A DNA stretch of 64,000 nt from Mycobacterium kubicae (GCF_015689175.1 NZ_CP065047.1:2480001-2544000), one strand, 5' to 3'; positions 32,874 through 43,472 are shown, counted from the first letter of the stretch. Notes: generated from the sequence alone by a model not told the origin. A program made the numbers and translations.

Positions 32874-33610
32874 CGACGCCCCTGATTCTGCTGCCCGCAG
32901 TGGATGTGGTCGACGGCCGCGCCGTGCGCCTGGTGCAGGGTAAGGCCGGCAGCGAAACCGAGTACGGCTCAGCGCTGGACGCCGCACTGGGCTGGCAGCG
33001 CGACGGCGCCGAATGGATCCACCTGGTGGACCTGGACGCGGCGTTCGGGCGCGGTTCCAACCGCGAACTGCTGGCCGACGTTGTCGGCAAGCTGGACGTG
33101 CAGGTGGAGCTGTCCGGCGGCATCCGCGACGACGACTCGCTGGTGGCGGCGCTGGCCACCGGTTGCGCGCGGGTGAACCTGGGCACCGCCGCGCTGGAGA
33201 ACCCGCAGTGGTGCGCGCGGATGATCGCCGAGCACGGCGACAAGGTCGCCGTCGGCTTGGATGTGCAGATCGTCGACGGGCAACACCGGCTGCGCGGCCG
33301 GGGGTGGGAAACCGATGGCGGTGATTTGTGGGAGGTGCTGGACCGCCTGGACGGTGAAGGCTGTTCGCGATTCGTGGTCACCGACGTCACCAAGGACGGC
33401 ACGTTGGGCGGACCCAACTTGGAATTGCTGGCCCGAGTCGCCGAGCGCACCGAGGCCCCGGTGATCGCATCCGGTGGCGTGTCCAGCCTGGATGACCTGC
33501 GCGCCATCGCCACCCTCACCGGCCAAGGGGTCGAGGGCGCCATCGTCGGCAAGGCGCTGTATGCCGGGCGGTTCACCTTGCCGCAAGCGCTGGCCGCGGT
33601 GCGGGGGTAA
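32870..33610 (+). CDS. hisA: Phosphoribosyl isomerase (HisA/PriA)
   Basis: A 246-residue TIM-barrel isomerase. In actinobacteria without a separate trpF this protein (PriA) also isomerises phosphoribosyl anthranilate for tryptophan synthesis; no trpF is present with the trp genes in this window, in agreement. Features: '[20 protein letters not shown]' (catalytic Asp), '[19 protein letters not shown]', '[20 protein letters not shown]' (second Asp) and '[17 protein letters not shown]'. GTG start overlaps hisH by 4 bases. Confidence 0.94.
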   Translation: MTTPLILLPAVDVVDGRAVRLVQGKAGSETEYGSALDAALGWQRDGAEWIHLVDLDAAFGRGSNRELLADVVGKLDVQVELSGGIRDDDSLVAALATGCARVNLGTAALENPQWCARMIAEHGDKVAVGLDVQIVDGQHRLRGRGWETDGGDLWEVLDRLDGEGCSRFVVTDVTKDGTLGGPNLELLARVAERTEAPVIASGGVSSLDDLRAIATLTGQGVEGAIVGKALYAGRFTLPQALAAVRG

Positions 33611-33615
33611 GCGCG

Positions 33616-34416
33616 ATGGATCTAGAGGCGCTGGTGGCCGAGGCCTCGGCCATCCTCGATGACGCCACGGAACCCTTCCTGGCCGGTCACCGCGCCGACT
33701 CAGCGGTTGCCAAGAAGGGCAACGATTTCGCCACCGAAGTCGACTTGGCCATCGAACGGCAGGTGGTCGACGCGCTGGTCAAGGCGACCGGAATCGGAGT
33801 GCACGGCGAAGAATTCGGCGGCCCCGACGTCAACTCGCCGTGGGTGTGGGTACTCGACCCCGTCGACGGCACCTTCAACTACGCCGCCGGGTCACCCATG
33901 GCCGCCATTCTGTTGGGGCTGCTGCGAAATGGCGAGCCGGTGGCAGGGCTGACCTGGCTGCCGTTCACCAGCCAGCGCTACACCGCTGTCGAAGGCGGCC
34001 CGTTGATGAAAAACGGTGTCGCACAACCAAAATTAGGCCACACCGAGCTGGCCGACGCGTTGGTCGCGGCCGGTTCCTTCAGTGCGGATTCGCGCGGCCG
34101 TTTCCCGGGACAGTATCGGGTGGCCCTGTTGGAGAATCTGAGCCGGGTGTCGTCGCGGCTGCGGATGCACGGCTCCACAGGCATCGACCTGGCCTACGTC
34201 GCCGACGGGATATTGGGTGCGGCAATCAGTTTCGGCAGCCACGTCTGGGATCACGCCGCCGGGGTTGCGCTGGTGCGTGCGGCGGGCGGCGTCGTCACCA
34301 ATCTGGCCGGTGAGCAGTGGACGCCCGCATCGAAGTCCGCGCTGGCCGCCGCGCCCGGCGCACATGCCGAGATCCTGGAAATCCTGCGCGACACAGGCGA
34401 GCCCGATGACTACTGA
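33616..34416 (+). CDS. impA: Inositol monophosphatase-family protein
   Basis: A 266-residue Mg-dependent phosphatase of the IMPase family. The metal motifs are 'GVHGEEFGG' (Glu) and '[18 protein letters not shown]' (Asp-Pro-x-Asp-Gly-Thr), with '[18 protein letters not shown]' near the C-terminus. In M. tuberculosis ImpA is encoded in the same place within the his operon. It may hydrolyse inositol phosphate or a sugar phosphate, and a histidinol-phosphatase role is possible from context but unproved. Starts 5 bp after hisA and overlaps hisF by 11 bases. Confidence 0.92.
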   Translation: MDLEALVAEASAILDDATEPFLAGHRADSAVAKKGNDFATEVDLAIERQVVDALVKATGIGVHGEEFGGPDVNSPWVWVLDPVDGTFNYAAGSPMAAILLGLLRNGEPVAGLTWLPFTSQRYTAVEGGPLMKNGVAQPKLGHTELADALVAAGSFSADSRGRFPGQYRVALLENLSRVSSRLRMHGSTGIDLAYVADGILGAAISFGSHVWDHAAGVALVRAAGGVVTNLAGEQWTPASKSALAAAPGAHAEILEILRDTGEPDDY

Positions 34417-35203
34417 GCTGCACCTGCGCGAAGGTGTTGCCGTGCGGGTCATTCCATGCCTGGACGTCGACGGCGGCCGCGTGGTCAAGGGAGTCAACTT
34501 CGAAAACCTGCGCGACGCCGGTGATCCCGTCGAACTCGCCGCCGCCTATGACGCCGAAGGCGCCGACGAACTGACCTTCCTGGACGTGACGGCCTCCTCG
34601 TCGGGCCGGGCCACCATGCTCGACGTGGTGCGCCGCACCGCCGAACAGGTGTTCATCCCGCTGACGGTCGGCGGCGGGGTGCGCACGGTCGCCGACGTCG
34701 ATGTCCTGCTGCGAGCCGGCGCCGACAAGGTCTCGGTCAACACCGCGGCCATCGCGCGGCCGGAGTTGCTGGCCGAAATGTCACGCCAATTCGGCTCCCA
34801 GTGCATTGTGCTGTCGGTCGACGCGCGCACCGTGCCGGCGGGGTCACCGCCCACCCCGTCGGGCTGGGAGGTCACCACGCACGGCGGCCGGCGCGGCACC
34901 GGCATTGACGCCGTCGAATGGGCGGCTCGCGGCGCCGAACTGGGCGTAGGGGAGATCCTGTTGAACTCGATGGACGCCGACGGCACCAAAGCGGGGTTCG
35001 ACCTGGCCATGTTGCGCGCGGTGCGGGCCGCGGTCACGGTGCCGGTCATCGCCAGCGGGGGCGCGGGAGCCGTCGAGCACTTTGCGCCCGCGGTGGCCGC
35101 CGGCGCCGATGCGGTGTTGGCCGCCAGCGTGTTTCACTTCCGCGAGCTGACCATCGGTCAGGTGAAGGCCGCCATGGCGGCAGAACAGATCACCGTCCGA
35201 TGA
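34406..35203 (+). CDS. hisF: Imidazole glycerol phosphate synthase, cyclase subunit
   Basis: A 265-residue TIM-barrel subunit that, with HisH, makes imidazole glycerol phosphate and AICAR. Signatures: '[20 protein letters not shown]', '[20 protein letters not shown]', '[16 protein letters not shown]' and '[19 protein letters not shown]'. ATG 34406 gives the normal length; upstream codons are shared with impA in another frame. Overlaps hisI by 4 bases. Confidence 0.95.
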   Translation: MTTELHLREGVAVRVIPCLDVDGGRVVKGVNFENLRDAGDPVELAAAYDAEGADELTFLDVTASSSGRATMLDVVRRTAEQVFIPLTVGGGVRTVADVDVLLRAGADKVSVNTAAIARPELLAEMSRQFGSQCIVLSVDARTVPAGSPPTPSGWEVTTHGGRRGTGIDAVEWAARGAELGVGEILLNSMDADGTKAGFDLAMLRAVRAAVTVPVIASGGAGAVEHFAPAVAAGADAVLAASVFHFRELTIGQVKAAMAAEQITVR

Positions 35204-35547
35204 CGCTGGACCCGCAGATCGCCGCGCGGTTGAAGCGCAACGCCGACGGCCTGTTCACCGCCGTCGTGCAAGAGCGCGGCAGCGGTGACGTGCTCATGGT
35301 CGCGTGGATGGACGACGCGGCGTTGGCCAGAACCCTCAAGACCCGCGAGGCGACCTACTTCTCGCGATCCCGCGGTGAGCAGTGGATCAAGGGCGCCACC
35401 TCCGGCCACACCCAGCACGTCCACTCGGTGCGCTTGGACTGTGACGGCGACACGGTGCTGCTGACCGTCGACCAAGTCGGCGGCGCCTGCCACACCGGTG
35501 ACCACAGTTGCTTCGACGGCGACGTGTTGCTGTCGCCGGACAGCTGA
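35200..35547 (+). CDS. hisI: Phosphoribosyl-AMP cyclohydrolase
   Basis: A 115-residue zinc enzyme opening the adenine ring of phosphoribosyl-AMP. Signatures: '[21 protein letters not shown]', '[18 protein letters not shown]', '[20 protein letters not shown]' and 'HTGDHSCF', with the metal cysteines. ATG 35200 overlaps the hisF stop. The phosphoribosyl-ATP pyrophosphatase (hisE) domain is not fused, as in M. tuberculosis. Last gene of the operon. Confidence 0.95.
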   Translation: MTLDPQIAARLKRNADGLFTAVVQERGSGDVLMVAWMDDAALARTLKTREATYFSRSRGEQWIKGATSGHTQHVHSVRLDCDGDTVLLTVDQVGGACHTGDHSCFDGDVLLSPDS

Positions 35548-35577
35548 TATGTAGGCACTGTTTGTCAATAGGCAGGT

Positions 35578-35611
35578 GAAAGCCGCCCCGGTATGGGCCG
35601 GGGCGGCTTTC
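35578..35611 (+). terminator. Intrinsic-type terminator after the his operon
   Basis: A perfect 14-bp stem, GAAAGCCGCCCCGG (35578-35591) and CCGGGGCGGCTTTC (35598-35611), with a 6-base loop, followed by GTTT. It lies 31 bp after hisI. It is one of the strongest terminator-like structures in the window and is symmetrical enough to work in both directions. Confidence 0.88.
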
Positions 35612-35852
35612 GTTTGATCGGGGTCAGTCGGGCGTCGCGGCGGTCGTTGGTCAACGACGGTGGTGTCAGACTGATATACGCGGGTTGGGTACCGCAAGAC
35701 GATGGTTCGGCGCGAACGGTGGCTGCTTTCTAGGGGCGGGCGTCACATCAGCATTGGTCGAATGCTGTTGTTGCTCATAGCTGTAACGCAGGTCCAGTTC
35801 GCCTACCTCACCGCCGACCGGCTGACTCCGATCAAGCTTCGGGCGGCTGCGC

Positions 35853-36935
35853 TTATGTCAGCGTGGCCAGCGACCAACACCAACCGGCCAGTTGACGAGC
35901 GACCGCGACGTTGGCCACGACGTGGGGCTTCTTGCGCTCATTGAACCGGCACCACTGCTGATGTAAACGGCGGTTTCCGGCGTGCCCGCGGTCCTTGAGC
36001 GCTGGGTCGACCTTGGCCCATCGGGCCCGCATCGTCGGACCGGGGGTGCGGTAGCCGGCGCGGTGGTGCCAGGCCGATTCGATCAGCAGTCTGCGGACGT
36101 GGGCGTTGCCAGCCTTGGTGATCGAACCCTGGACCCGTGAAGTCCCCGAGGAGTACTCGGTGGGCACCAGACCGACGTAGGCGCCGATCGAGGCACCGGT
36201 GAATCGGGTCCAGTCCCCGATTTCTACGGCTAAGGCCAGACCAGTCAACGCCGAGATCCCGCGTAGGCAGCCCAGCCGGTTGACCGGATCGGCCCAGCGC
36301 GGTGAGGCCGCGACCATGACGATCTGCTCGTCGAGACGGTTCCTGGCCGCGGTAGCGGTGAGCACCGCGTCAAAGTGATGATCAAACGCCGCCGCGGTGT
36401 GGACATCGTCGAATCGTTGGCGCCTAAGCCACGTTTCGTGCACTCCGGTCCAGGCCTGACCACCTGAGTAGACCCGGCCTTGGCGCAGCAACAGCTTCGA
36501 CAACCGGTGCCGAACACGCATCAGATCCGCACGGGCGTCCTCGCGAGCACGAACCAAATCTCGCACCGCCTCGACCTCAACGTCGGGCACCGTAACCGCA
36601 GTGATCTCATCCAACCGCAGCAACCTGGTCAGATGCGCAGCATCACGAGCATCGGTCTTGACCCGATCCCCGGCCGGGCGGATCAGCTTCGATGGCGCGG
36701 CGACCACGCAGTCGATCTGGGCATCCGCTAGAGCTCGTGCCAGACCAAACCCCGTTGGCCCGGCCTCATAGGCCACTCGCACCGGGCCTCGCAACCGGTG
36801 CAACCAATCCAAGATCTCACCGTGATCAGGACACAACCGCGCCCGTTCGACTCGACCCGTCTGTTCATCGACGGCATGAGCAACCACCGAAAGCGCGTGC
36901 ACGTCCAACCCGACACTCGTACCGTTGAAACTCAC
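35853..36935 (-). CDS. IS110-family transposase
   Basis: A 360-residue DEDD transposase. The RuvC-like catalytic residues are D11 in 'GTSVGLDVHALSV', E57 in 'VRVAYEAGPTGFG', and D95 and D98 in 'DRVKTDARDAAHLTRLL'. The C-terminal transposase-20 domain contains 'YVGLVPTEYSSGTSRVQGSI' with the conserved Ser region. GTG 36935 is chosen because an AGGAGG RBS lies 6 bases upstream; the longer reading starts with TTG and includes that RBS. IS110 enzymes are guided by a bridge RNA from the element's non-coding end. The gene appears intact. Confidence 0.93.
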   Translation of the reverse strand: MSFNGTSVGLDVHALSVVAHAVDEQTGRVERARLCPDHGEILDWLHRLRGPVRVAYEAGPTGFGLARALADAQIDCVVAAPSKLIRPAGDRVKTDARDAAHLTRLLRLDEITAVTVPDVEVEAVRDLVRAREDARADLMRVRHRLSKLLLRQGRVYSGGQAWTGVHETWLRRQRFDDVHTAAAFDHHFDAVLTATAARNRLDEQIVMVAASPRWADPVNRLGCLRGISALTGLALAVEIGDWTRFTGASIGAYVGLVPTEYSSGTSRVQGSITKAGNAHVRRLLIESAWHHRAGYRTPGPTMRARWAKVDPALKDRGHAGNRRLHQQWCRFNERKKPHVVANVAVARQLAGWCWSLATLT

Positions 36936-37055
36936 CGGAGGCCTCCTGATCTGCAACTGTGGCTCTACCCGTGCGAGTGTTCACCCGACACCGGCAACCC
37001 ACGTCCGATTGCAGCCCGAGGCCTTCGGCCTCGAGTCAGCCTCCATACCGTCTAG
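36936..37055 (-). ncRNA. Candidate IS110 bridge-RNA region
   Basis: The 120 bases upstream of the transposase (5' side on the minus strand) hold the AGGAGG RBS and a perfect 7-bp hairpin CGAGGCC-TTC-GGCCTCG (37017-37033). In IS110-group elements the bridge RNA is encoded between the left end and the transposase, so this is the expected place. No guide loops can be assigned without several copies or a fold. Confidence 0.35.
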
Positions 37056-38567
37056 CTAGCGGACCGGAACGTCCAAGCCGTTGGCCGCCGCCAACGCGGC
37101 GCGGGTCCATTCATGCCGCGAAATGGCCGGTTCGATGCGGTCACGGCGAATCACCTCGACGTCGATGGGTTTGTCCACGGTGATCGCCGCCGGCACCCGA
37201 AACGCGAACGCCGGCCGGTCGGTGGCCACGGCAAGGATGGCGTCGGTGTCGACGAAACCGTTGGCGCGCACCGTTTCTTCTGCCCATCGCGCCGGTTTGA
37301 GCCCGCCGAAGTCCTTGACGTAGACCACCCACAGCCGGGTGCCGCGTTCGTCGTAGAGCTTGTCCAGGGCCCGCTCGACCGCGGCGTGCTCGGGCGGGGT
37401 CAGCACTTTGGCCTGGTCGGTGACCAGGGTGGTCAGCTCCAGTGCCGGTGTCGCGGTCGCGGCACCGTCCTGCTCGGGAGCCACTGATTGGGCCGGGGCG
37501 GGGCTGCTGGCGGGCCGGTCGGACCGGAAGACTCTGACCCCGAGGATCACCGCGACGGTGACCAGCACGGCGGCGACCACAGCAGCGGCCACTGTGGCCG
37601 GTCGCACCCGGCTGCGCAGCTTGCTCAACGGCTTCGTTCCCGTGGTCGAGATCGCCTCGGTCGGCATGCTGACGTACCCCGTGGGAGCGGTCGCCTCAGG
37701 CGTGCCGACGCCGAGTTGGCCGGCGAGTGCGGCCGCGAATTCTGTGCAGTTCGCATAGCGCTCGGCGGGGTTCTTGGACAGCGCCTTGGCCAGGACCGGA
37801 TTGAGGTCGGCGAGATCGGGCCGCCGCTCGCTGATCGGCGGCGGCGGCGCGGTCAAGTGCTTGGTGATGATCACCGCGGGGTTCGAGTGCTGGAACGGGG
37901 CGGAGCCCGCCAACATGTGAAACGCCGTGCACGCCAGCGCGTACTGGTCGGCGCGCCCGTCGAGATCGGCGCCCTGCAACTGCTCGGGCGAACAGTACGC
38001 GGTGGTTCCCATCAACATGTTGGTCGCGGTCAGGCGGCTGATGTCCCCGAGTTCGCGGGCAATGCCGAAATCGGCAAGCAGAATGCGCCGGCGCAGCGTC
38101 CCCTCTCCGAGCAGAATGTTGGCCGGCTTGACGTCGCGGTGCAGCAACCCGCGGGCATGGGCGTAGTCGAGCGCGTCGGCGACCGCGGTGATGATCTCGA
38201 TGACGTCCGCGGGCGGCATCCCCGACGGATACCGCGTGTACAGCAAATCACCGGCGTCGGTGCCCTCCACGTAGTCCATGGACAGCCACAACTGCCCCTC
38301 GTACTCGCCGCGGTCGTGGATGCCGACGATGTGCTCGTTGTACAGACTTGCCACCAGGTCGGCTTCCCGGTTGAAGCGCTTCCGGAAGTCCTCGTTCGCG
38401 GTCAGTTCGCGGGTCAAAATCTTCAGGGCATCGCGTCGCGGCAGCCGGGGGTGCTGCGCCAAATACACTTCGCCCATCCCGCCGGCGCCTAGTCGCCGCA
38501 CAATGGTGTACCCGGCGAACACTTCTCCTTCTGCGAGGCCTTCACTTTGCCCATCCGTTGGCGGCAT
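37056..38567 (-). CDS. Receptor-type Ser/Thr protein kinase with extracellular TPM domain
   Basis: A 503-residue membrane kinase. The cytosolic kinase domain (about 18-285) has the glycine loop '[15 protein letters not shown]', the ATP lysine K49, '[12 protein letters not shown]' (catalytic D145) and '[12 protein letters not shown]' (D166), and '[11 protein letters not shown]'. A Pro/Ala linker is followed by one membrane helix ('[21 protein letters not shown]', about 325-347) and an outer domain (about 385-500) reading '[21 protein letters not shown]' and '[15 protein letters not shown]', typical of the TPM family. It probably senses an envelope signal. No equivalent is present between hisI and chaA in H37Rv, as far as I recall. 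The IS110 element abuts its 3' end. Confidence 0.9.
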   Translation of the reverse strand: MPPTDGQSEGLAEGEVFAGYTIVRRLGAGGMGEVYLAQHPRLPRRDALKILTRELTANEDFRKRFNREADLVASLYNEHIVGIHDRGEYEGQLWLSMDYVEGTDAGDLLYTRYPSGMPPADVIEIITAVADALDYAHARGLLHRDVKPANILLGEGTLRRRILLADFGIARELGDISRLTATNMLMGTTAYCSPEQLQGADLDGRADQYALACTAFHMLAGSAPFQHSNPAVIITKHLTAPPPPISERRPDLADLNPVLAKALSKNPAERYANCTEFAAALAGQLGVGTPEATAPTGYVSMPTEAISTTGTKPLSKLRSRVRPATVAAAVVAAVLVTVAVILGVRVFRSDRPASSPAPAQSVAPEQDGAATATPALELTTLVTDQAKVLTPPEHAAVERALDKLYDERGTRLWVVYVKDFGGLKPARWAEETVRANGFVDTDAILAVATDRPAFAFRVPAAITVDKPIDVEVIRRDRIEPAISRHEWTRAALAAANGLDVPVR

Positions 38568-38721
38568 GTGAGCATGCTATAGAGACGGGGAACACAGCAA
38601 ACCGTTTTTCTCTGATTCACACTGAGCCGCAATGCGATTCACGCGGCGATTGGGCGAACACCGGTCCTGGGCCGATTGCGGGTGCTCAGCAATGGGGTGG
38701 CGTCGATGAGAATGGTCGACG

Positions 38722-39804
38722 ATGTCGAAACGTATGAGCTGGAACGTAGTGGTGCCGCCGCTGGCCCTGGTCGCGCTGGTGTTGACCTGGGGCGTCAAGG
38801 TGGGAACAGTGCTGGGCCTGTTCGAGGCAGTGCTGCTTGCCGGGGGCGTGCTGGCGGCGGTCCATCACGCCGAAGTGGTCGCACACCGGGTCGGCGAGCC
38901 GTTCGGATCGCTGATATTGGCCGTCGCGGTGACCGTCATCGAGGTGGCACTGATTGTCACGCTCATGGTGTCCGGCGGAACCGAGGCCGCGACGCTGGCG
39001 CGCGACACCGTGTTTGCCGCGGTCATGATCACCACCAACGGCATCGCCGGACTGTCGTTGCTGCTGGGTTCCCAGCGGTACGGGGTGGCGTTGTTCAACG
39101 CCCATGGCAGCGGCACCGCGCTGGCCACGGTCACCACCCTGGCCACGTTGAGTCTGGTGTTGCCGACGTTCACCACCAGTCACCCGGGCCCGGAGTTCAC
39201 GCCGGGCCAACTCACCTTCGCCGCGCTCGCCTCCCTGAGCCTCTACCTGATGTTCGTGTTCACCCAAACGGTCCGCCACCGGGACTTTTTCCTGCCGGTG
39301 GGCGAAGACGGACCCTACGAGGATGACGGGCACGCGGACCCGCCGAGCCGCCGCGCGGCGCTCACCAGCCTGGCGTTGCTGCTGGTGGCCTTGGTTGCGG
39401 TGGTCGGCCTGGCCAAGGTGGAATCGCCGTTGGTCGAGCGCGCGGTATCGGCGATCGGCTTCCCGCAGTCTTTCGTCGGGGTGGTGATCGCGACCCTGGT
39501 GCTTCTTCCCGAGACGCTCGCGGCCGCCCGTGCCTCCCGCCAAGGCCGGGTGCAGATCAGTCTCAACCTGGCTTACGGCTCCGCGATGGCCAGCATCGGG
39601 CTCACGATTCCCACCATTGCGCTGGCCTCGCTGTGGTTGAGCGGCCCGCTGGTTCTGGGTCTGGGCGCCACGCAGATGGCGCTGCTGGCGCTGACGGTAG
39701 TGGTCAGCGTCCTGACGGTGGTGCCCGGCCGGGCCACCCGGCTGCAAGGCGAACTGCACCTGATGCTGCTGGCCGCCTACATGTTCCTCGAGGCCATCCC
39801 GTAA
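38722..39804 (+). CDS. chaA: Cation/proton antiporter (ChaA, CaCA family)
   Basis: A 360-residue CaCA-family exchanger with about eleven membrane helices. The two halves carry the alpha-repeat motifs, 'AVAVTVIEVALIVTLMVSGG' and 'VVIATLVLLPETLAAARASR', each with the acidic residue used for ion transport, and an acidic loop near residues 195-210. It probably exchanges Ca2+, Na+ or K+ for protons across the plasma membrane. It is the Rv1607 counterpart. ATG 38722 or ATG 38734 are both possible starts. Confidence 0.88.
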   Translation: MSKRMSWNVVVPPLALVALVLTWGVKVGTVLGLFEAVLLAGGVLAAVHHAEVVAHRVGEPFGSLILAVAVTVIEVALIVTLMVSGGTEAATLARDTVFAAVMITTNGIAGLSLLLGSQRYGVALFNAHGSGTALATVTTLATLSLVLPTFTTSHPGPEFTPGQLTFAALASLSLYLMFVFTQTVRHRDFFLPVGEDGPYEDDGHADPPSRRAALTSLALLLVALVAVVGLAKVESPLVERAVSAIGFPQSFVGVVIATLVLLPETLAAARASRQGRVQISLNLAYGSAMASIGLTIPTIALASLWLSGPLVLGLGATQMALLALTVVVSVLTVVPGRATRLQGELHLMLLAAYMFLEAIP

Positions 39805-39814
39805 GTGCCGACGG

Positions 39815-40279
39815 CTAGGCCGAGGACCGCGCGCGCAGCGTGGCCAACGCCTTATCGGCGTGGCTGTCCATACTGAATTCGCTGGCGATGACGTCGAGCA
39901 CCGTGCGGTCGGTGTCGATGACGAAGGTGGTGCGCTTGACCGGCATCAGCTTGCCCAGCAAGCCCCGCTTGACGCCGAACTGGGCGGCGACGGCGCCCTC
40001 GGTGTCCGACAACAGCGGGTAGTCGAAGCCTTGCATGTCGGCGAACTTGGCTTGCTTGTGCACCGGATCGGCGCTGATACCGACACGGTTGGCGCCGACG
40101 GCGGCGAACTCCTGCGCCAGGTCGCGGAAGTGGCAGGCTTCCTTGGTGCATCCGGGAGTCATCGCGGCGGGGTAGAAGAACAGCACCACGGGCCCGTCGG
40201 CGAGTAGCGCGCTCAGTTTGCGCGGCGTGCCGGTCTGGTCGGGAAGTTCGAAGTCCGCCACCGTGTCACCAGTTTTCAT
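39815..40279 (-). CDS. bcpB: Peroxiredoxin (bacterioferritin comigratory protein)
   Basis: A 154-residue AhpC/TSA-fold thiol peroxidase. The active-site segment '[17 protein letters not shown]' contains the peroxidatic Cys44 and Cys49, the CX4C pattern of the atypical two-cysteine Bcp group. It reduces H2O2 and organic hydroperoxides in the cytosol. Convergent with chaA and divergent from trpE, 50 bp away. Matches Rv1608c in size and place. Confidence 0.94.
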   Translation of the reverse strand: MKTGDTVADFELPDQTGTPRKLSALLADGPVVLFFYPAAMTPGCTKEACHFRDLAQEFAAVGANRVGISADPVHKQAKFADMQGFDYPLLSDTEGAVAAQFGVKRGLLGKLMPVKRTTFVIDTDRTVLDVIASEFSMDSHADKALATLRARSSA

Positions 40280-40329
40280 GGCGGCAAGGCTACGCCCGCT
40301 CTGATCAGCACATCTGGTTGGATAGTTCG

Positions 40330-41865
40330 GTGCACGCCAACCTCGCCACCACGACGACGCGGGAACATTTCCGCGCGCTGGCGGCCGAGCACCGGGTGGT
40401 CCCGGTGACCCGGAAGGTGCTGGCCGACAGCGAAACGCCGCTCTCGGCCTACCGCAAGCTCGCCGCCAACCGGCCCGGCACCTTCCTGCTGGAGTCAGCC
40501 GAGAACGGCCGGTCGTGGTCGCGGTGGTCGTTCATCGGGGCGGGCGCGCCGACCGCGCTGACCGTGCGGGACGGCCAAGCGGTTTGGCTGGGCGCCGTAC
40601 CGCACGACGCGCCCACCGGCGGCGACCCGATCCAGGCGCTGCACGCCACCCTGGAGCTGCTGGCCACCGCCGCGCTGCCGGGGCTGCCGCCGCTGTCGGG
40701 TGGCATGGTCGGCTTCTTCGCCTACGACATGGTTCGCCGCCTGGAGCGCCTGCCGGAGCTAGCCGTCGACGACCTGGCCCTGCCCGACATGTTGCTGCTG
40801 CTTGCCACTGATGTGGCCGCGGTCGACCACCATGAGGGCACCATCACCCTGATCGCCAATGCGGTGAACTGGAACGGGACTGACGAACGGGTCGACTGGG
40901 CCTACGACGACGCGGTCGCGCGGCTGGACGTCATGACCGCCGCGCTGGGTCAGCCGTTGCCCTCCACGGTGGCCACGTTCAGCAAACCTGAGCCGCGCCA
41001 CCGCGCGCAGCGCACCGTCGAGGAGTACGGCAAGATCGTCGACTACCTGGTCGAGCAGATCGCCGCCGGGGAGGCGTTCCAGGTGGTGCCGTCCCAGCGC
41101 TTCGAGATGGACACTGACGTCGACGCCATCGACGTGTACCGAATGCTGCGCGTGACCAACCCAAGCCCGTACATGTATTTGCTGCAGGTGCCGAATCAGG
41201 CTGGCGCGCTTGACTTTTCCATCGTCGGGTCCAGCCCGGAGGCGCTGGTCACGGTGCACGACGGTCAGGCCACCACGCACCCGATCGCCGGCACCCGGTG
41301 GCGTGGCGAGACCGACGAAGAAGATCAGTTGCTGGAAAAGGAACTGCTGTCCGACGAGAAGGAACTGGCCGAGCACCTGATGCTGGTCGACCTGGGCCGC
41401 AATGACCTCGGCCGGGTCTGCGCGCCCGGCACGGTGCGTGTGGAGGACTACAGCCACATCGAGCGCTATAGCCACGTCATGCACCTGGTGTCGACGGTGA
41501 CCGGGTCACTCGCCGAGGGCCGCACCGCCCTCGACGCGGTGACCGCCTGCTTCCCGGCCGGCACCTTGTCCGGCGCGCCGAAGGTGCGGGCCATGGAACT
41601 CATCGAAGAGGTCGAAAAGACCCGGCGCGGACTGTACGGCGGTGTCGTCGGATATCTGGACTTCGCCGGCAACGCTGACTTCGCGATCGCGATACGCACC
41701 GCCCTGATGCGCAATGGCACCGCCTACGTGCAGGCAGGCGGCGGCGTGGTGGCCGACTCCAACGGAACCTACGAGTACAACGAGGCGCGCAACAAAGCGC
41801 GCGCGGTGCTCAACGCGATCGCCGCCGCCGAAACCCTGACGGCACCGGATGCGGGTCAAGGGTGA
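40330..41865 (+). CDS. trpE: Anthranilate synthase component I
   Basis: A 511-residue chorismate-utilising enzyme making anthranilate with a TrpG-type amidotransferase not in this window. N-terminal regulatory part: '[19 protein letters not shown]' (feedback site LLES). Catalytic part: '[15 protein letters not shown]', '[20 protein letters not shown]', '[18 protein letters not shown]', '[19 protein letters not shown]' and '[12 protein letters not shown]'. GTG 40330 is chosen over TTG 40318 because it corresponds to the mycobacterial N-terminus ([11 protein letters not shown]). No leader peptide of tandem Trp codons is apparent in the 50-bp upstream gap. Overlaps the next gene by 4 bases. Confidence 0.95.
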   Translation: MHANLATTTTREHFRALAAEHRVVPVTRKVLADSETPLSAYRKLAANRPGTFLLESAENGRSWSRWSFIGAGAPTALTVRDGQAVWLGAVPHDAPTGGDPIQALHATLELLATAALPGLPPLSGGMVGFFAYDMVRRLERLPELAVDDLALPDMLLLLATDVAAVDHHEGTITLIANAVNWNGTDERVDWAYDDAVARLDVMTAALGQPLPSTVATFSKPEPRHRAQRTVEEYGKIVDYLVEQIAAGEAFQVVPSQRFEMDTDVDAIDVYRMLRVTNPSPYMYLLQVPNQAGALDFSIVGSSPEALVTVHDGQATTHPIAGTRWRGETDEEDQLLEKELLSDEKELAEHLMLVDLGRNDLGRVCAPGTVRVEDYSHIERYSHVMHLVSTVTGSLAEGRTALDAVTACFPAGTLSGAPKVRAMELIEEVEKTRRGLYGGVVGYLDFAGNADFAIAIRTALMRNGTAYVQAGGGVVADSNGTYEYNEARNKARAVLNAIAAAETLTAPDAGQG

Positions 41866-42524
41866 GTTCTGAACGTCGGCCGGGCCGTCGCACCGTCGCG
41901 ATCGCGCAGGTGTTGCTGGTCCTGGCCGCTGCGGCGTTATGGACCGCGTCGCGATTGCCGTGGGTGGTCATCCGCTCGTTCGACGGGCTGGGCCCGCCCA
42001 AGGACGTGACCTTGTCCGGTGCGTCCTGGTCGACGGCGTTGCTGCCGCTGGCGGTGCTGTTGCTGGCCGCGGCCATCGCCGCGCTCGCGGTCCGTGGTTG
42101 GCCGCTGCGGGCGCTGGCCGTGCTGTTGGCCGCGGCGAGTTTCGCGATCGGCTACCTGGGCGTCAGCTTCTGGGTCGTGCCCGACGTGGCGGCGCGGGGG
42201 GCAGAGTTGGCGCACGTGCCACTGGTCACCCTGGTGGGCAGCGCACGCCGCTACCCCGGAGCGGTGATCTCGGTGGTCGCGGCGCTGGGGACCTTGATCG
42301 CCGCGGTGCTATTGCTGCGGTCAGCCGCCACCTCCGCATCGTCTTCCGGGGACACCACCAAGTACGTAACCCCGGCCGCGCGGCGTTCGATGGCGCGGCA
42401 GGCCGACGCCGACTCGGGCGAAGAAAGCGGTTCTCACATGTCGGAGCGGATGATCTGGGATGCTCTCGACGAGGGAGAAGACCCAACCGACGCGCCGCGC
42501 GAGTCGGACACCGAGGGTCGGTGA
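41862..42524 (+). CDS. Tryptophan-operon conserved membrane protein
   Basis: A 220-residue protein with four predicted membrane helices ('[20 protein letters not shown]', '[20 protein letters not shown]', '[20 protein letters not shown]', '[20 protein letters not shown]') and a charged C-terminal tail. It occupies the Rv1610 position; members of the family are consistently encoded in actinobacterial trp operons but no function is known. GTG start overlaps trpE by 4 bases (GTGA). Confidence 0.87.
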   Translation: MSSERRPGRRTVAIAQVLLVLAAAALWTASRLPWVVIRSFDGLGPPKDVTLSGASWSTALLPLAVLLLAAAIAALAVRGWPLRALAVLLAAASFAIGYLGVSFWVVPDVAARGAELAHVPLVTLVGSARRYPGAVISVVAALGTLIAAVLLLRSAATSASSSGDTTKYVTPAARRSMARQADADSGEESGSHMSERMIWDALDEGEDPTDAPRESDTEGR

Positions 42525-42618
42525 CGGGGGGCACGCTGAAGACCGCTACCCTTCTTGAACGTCGTCGCATTCGGTTGGTTTGGGTGACGGCGGGTCACGA
42601 CGGGAAGGAACCGCAGGC

Positions 42619-43437
42619 ATGAGTCCGGCAACCGTGCTTGACTCCATCCTCGAGGGGGTCCGGGCCGACGTTGCCGCGCGCGAAGCCCGCGTGAGTCTCG
42701 CGGAAATCAAGGCGGCCGCAGCAGCAGCGCCGCCTCCGCGCGACGTGATGGCCGCACTGCGCCAGCCCGGCATCGGCGTCATCGCCGAAGTCAAGCGCGC
42801 CAGCCCATCGGCCGGGTCTTTGGCCACCATCGCCGATCCGGCGAAGCTCGCCCAGGCCTACGAGGACGGCGGCGCGCGAATCATCAGCGTGCTGACCGAG
42901 GAGCGGCGCTTTCACGGTTCCCTCGACGATCTCGACGCGGTCCGTGCCGCCGTCTCAATCCCGGTGCTGCGCAAGGACTTCGTGGTGCAGCCCTACCAGA
43001 TCCACGAGGCCCGCGCGCACGGCGCCGACATGTTGCTGCTCATCGTCGCCGCGTTGGACCAATCGGCCTTGGTGTCGATGCTGGACCGCACCGAATCACT
43101 GGGTATGACCGCGTTGGTCGAGGTGCACACCGAAGAAGAAGCCGATCGCGCGTTGCAGGCCGGCGCCAGCGTGATCGGCGTCAACGCACGCGATCTGATG
43201 ACGCTCAAGGTCGACCGCGATTGTTTCGCGAGAATCGCCCCCGGGCTGCCCAGCAAGGTGATCAGAATCGCCGAATCCGGTGTGCGGGGCACCGGTGATC
43301 TACTGGCTTACGCGGGTGCAGGTGCTGATGCTGTGCTGGTCGGTGAAGGTCTGGTCAAGAGCGGTGACCCACGCGCCGCGGTTGCCGACCTGGTTACCGC
43401 GGGCACCCATCCGTCCTGTCCCAAACCGGTTCGCTAA
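42619..43437 (+). CDS. trpC: Indole-3-glycerol phosphate synthase
   Basis: A 272-residue monofunctional TIM-barrel enzyme that closes the indole ring. Signatures: '[19 protein letters not shown]', '[19 protein letters not shown]', '[20 protein letters not shown]' (catalytic Lys), '[15 protein letters not shown]' and '[20 protein letters not shown]'. ATG 42619 follows GGAAGGAA; the longer reading begins in the untranslated gap. No TrpF domain is fused, in keeping with a bifunctional HisA/PriA. Confidence 0.96.
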   Translation: MSPATVLDSILEGVRADVAAREARVSLAEIKAAAAAAPPPRDVMAALRQPGIGVIAEVKRASPSAGSLATIADPAKLAQAYEDGGARIISVLTEERRFHGSLDDLDAVRAAVSIPVLRKDFVVQPYQIHEARAHGADMLLLIVAALDQSALVSMLDRTESLGMTALVEVHTEEEADRALQAGASVIGVNARDLMTLKVDRDCFARIAPGLPSKVIRIAESGVRGTGDLLAYAGAGADAVLVGEGLVKSGDPRAAVADLVTAGTHPSCPKPVR

Positions 43438-43472
43438 CCGTTGTTGAGCCCCATCCGCATCGAGCCTTAGTC

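Larger units (their letters stand above)
35700..37055 (-). mobile_element. IS110-family insertion sequence (ends uncertain)
   Basis: The element is defined by its IS110-type transposase (35853-36935) plus non-coding flanks. IS110 elements lack terminal inverted repeats and usually do not duplicate the target, so ends cannot be read from one copy. The right end must lie before or near the kinase stop at 37056, the left end between the his terminator and the transposase stop. Limits given are only bounds. Confidence 0.6.

Noticed and set aside
35612..35852. Possible gene between the his terminator and the transposase
   Set aside because: Only an 80-codon frame with no RBS or recognisable family; more likely the element's 3' flank.
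40280..40329. Trp attenuator/leader peptide before trpE
   Set aside because: The gap is only 50 bp and holds no short ORF with tandem Trp codons and no competing stem-loops.
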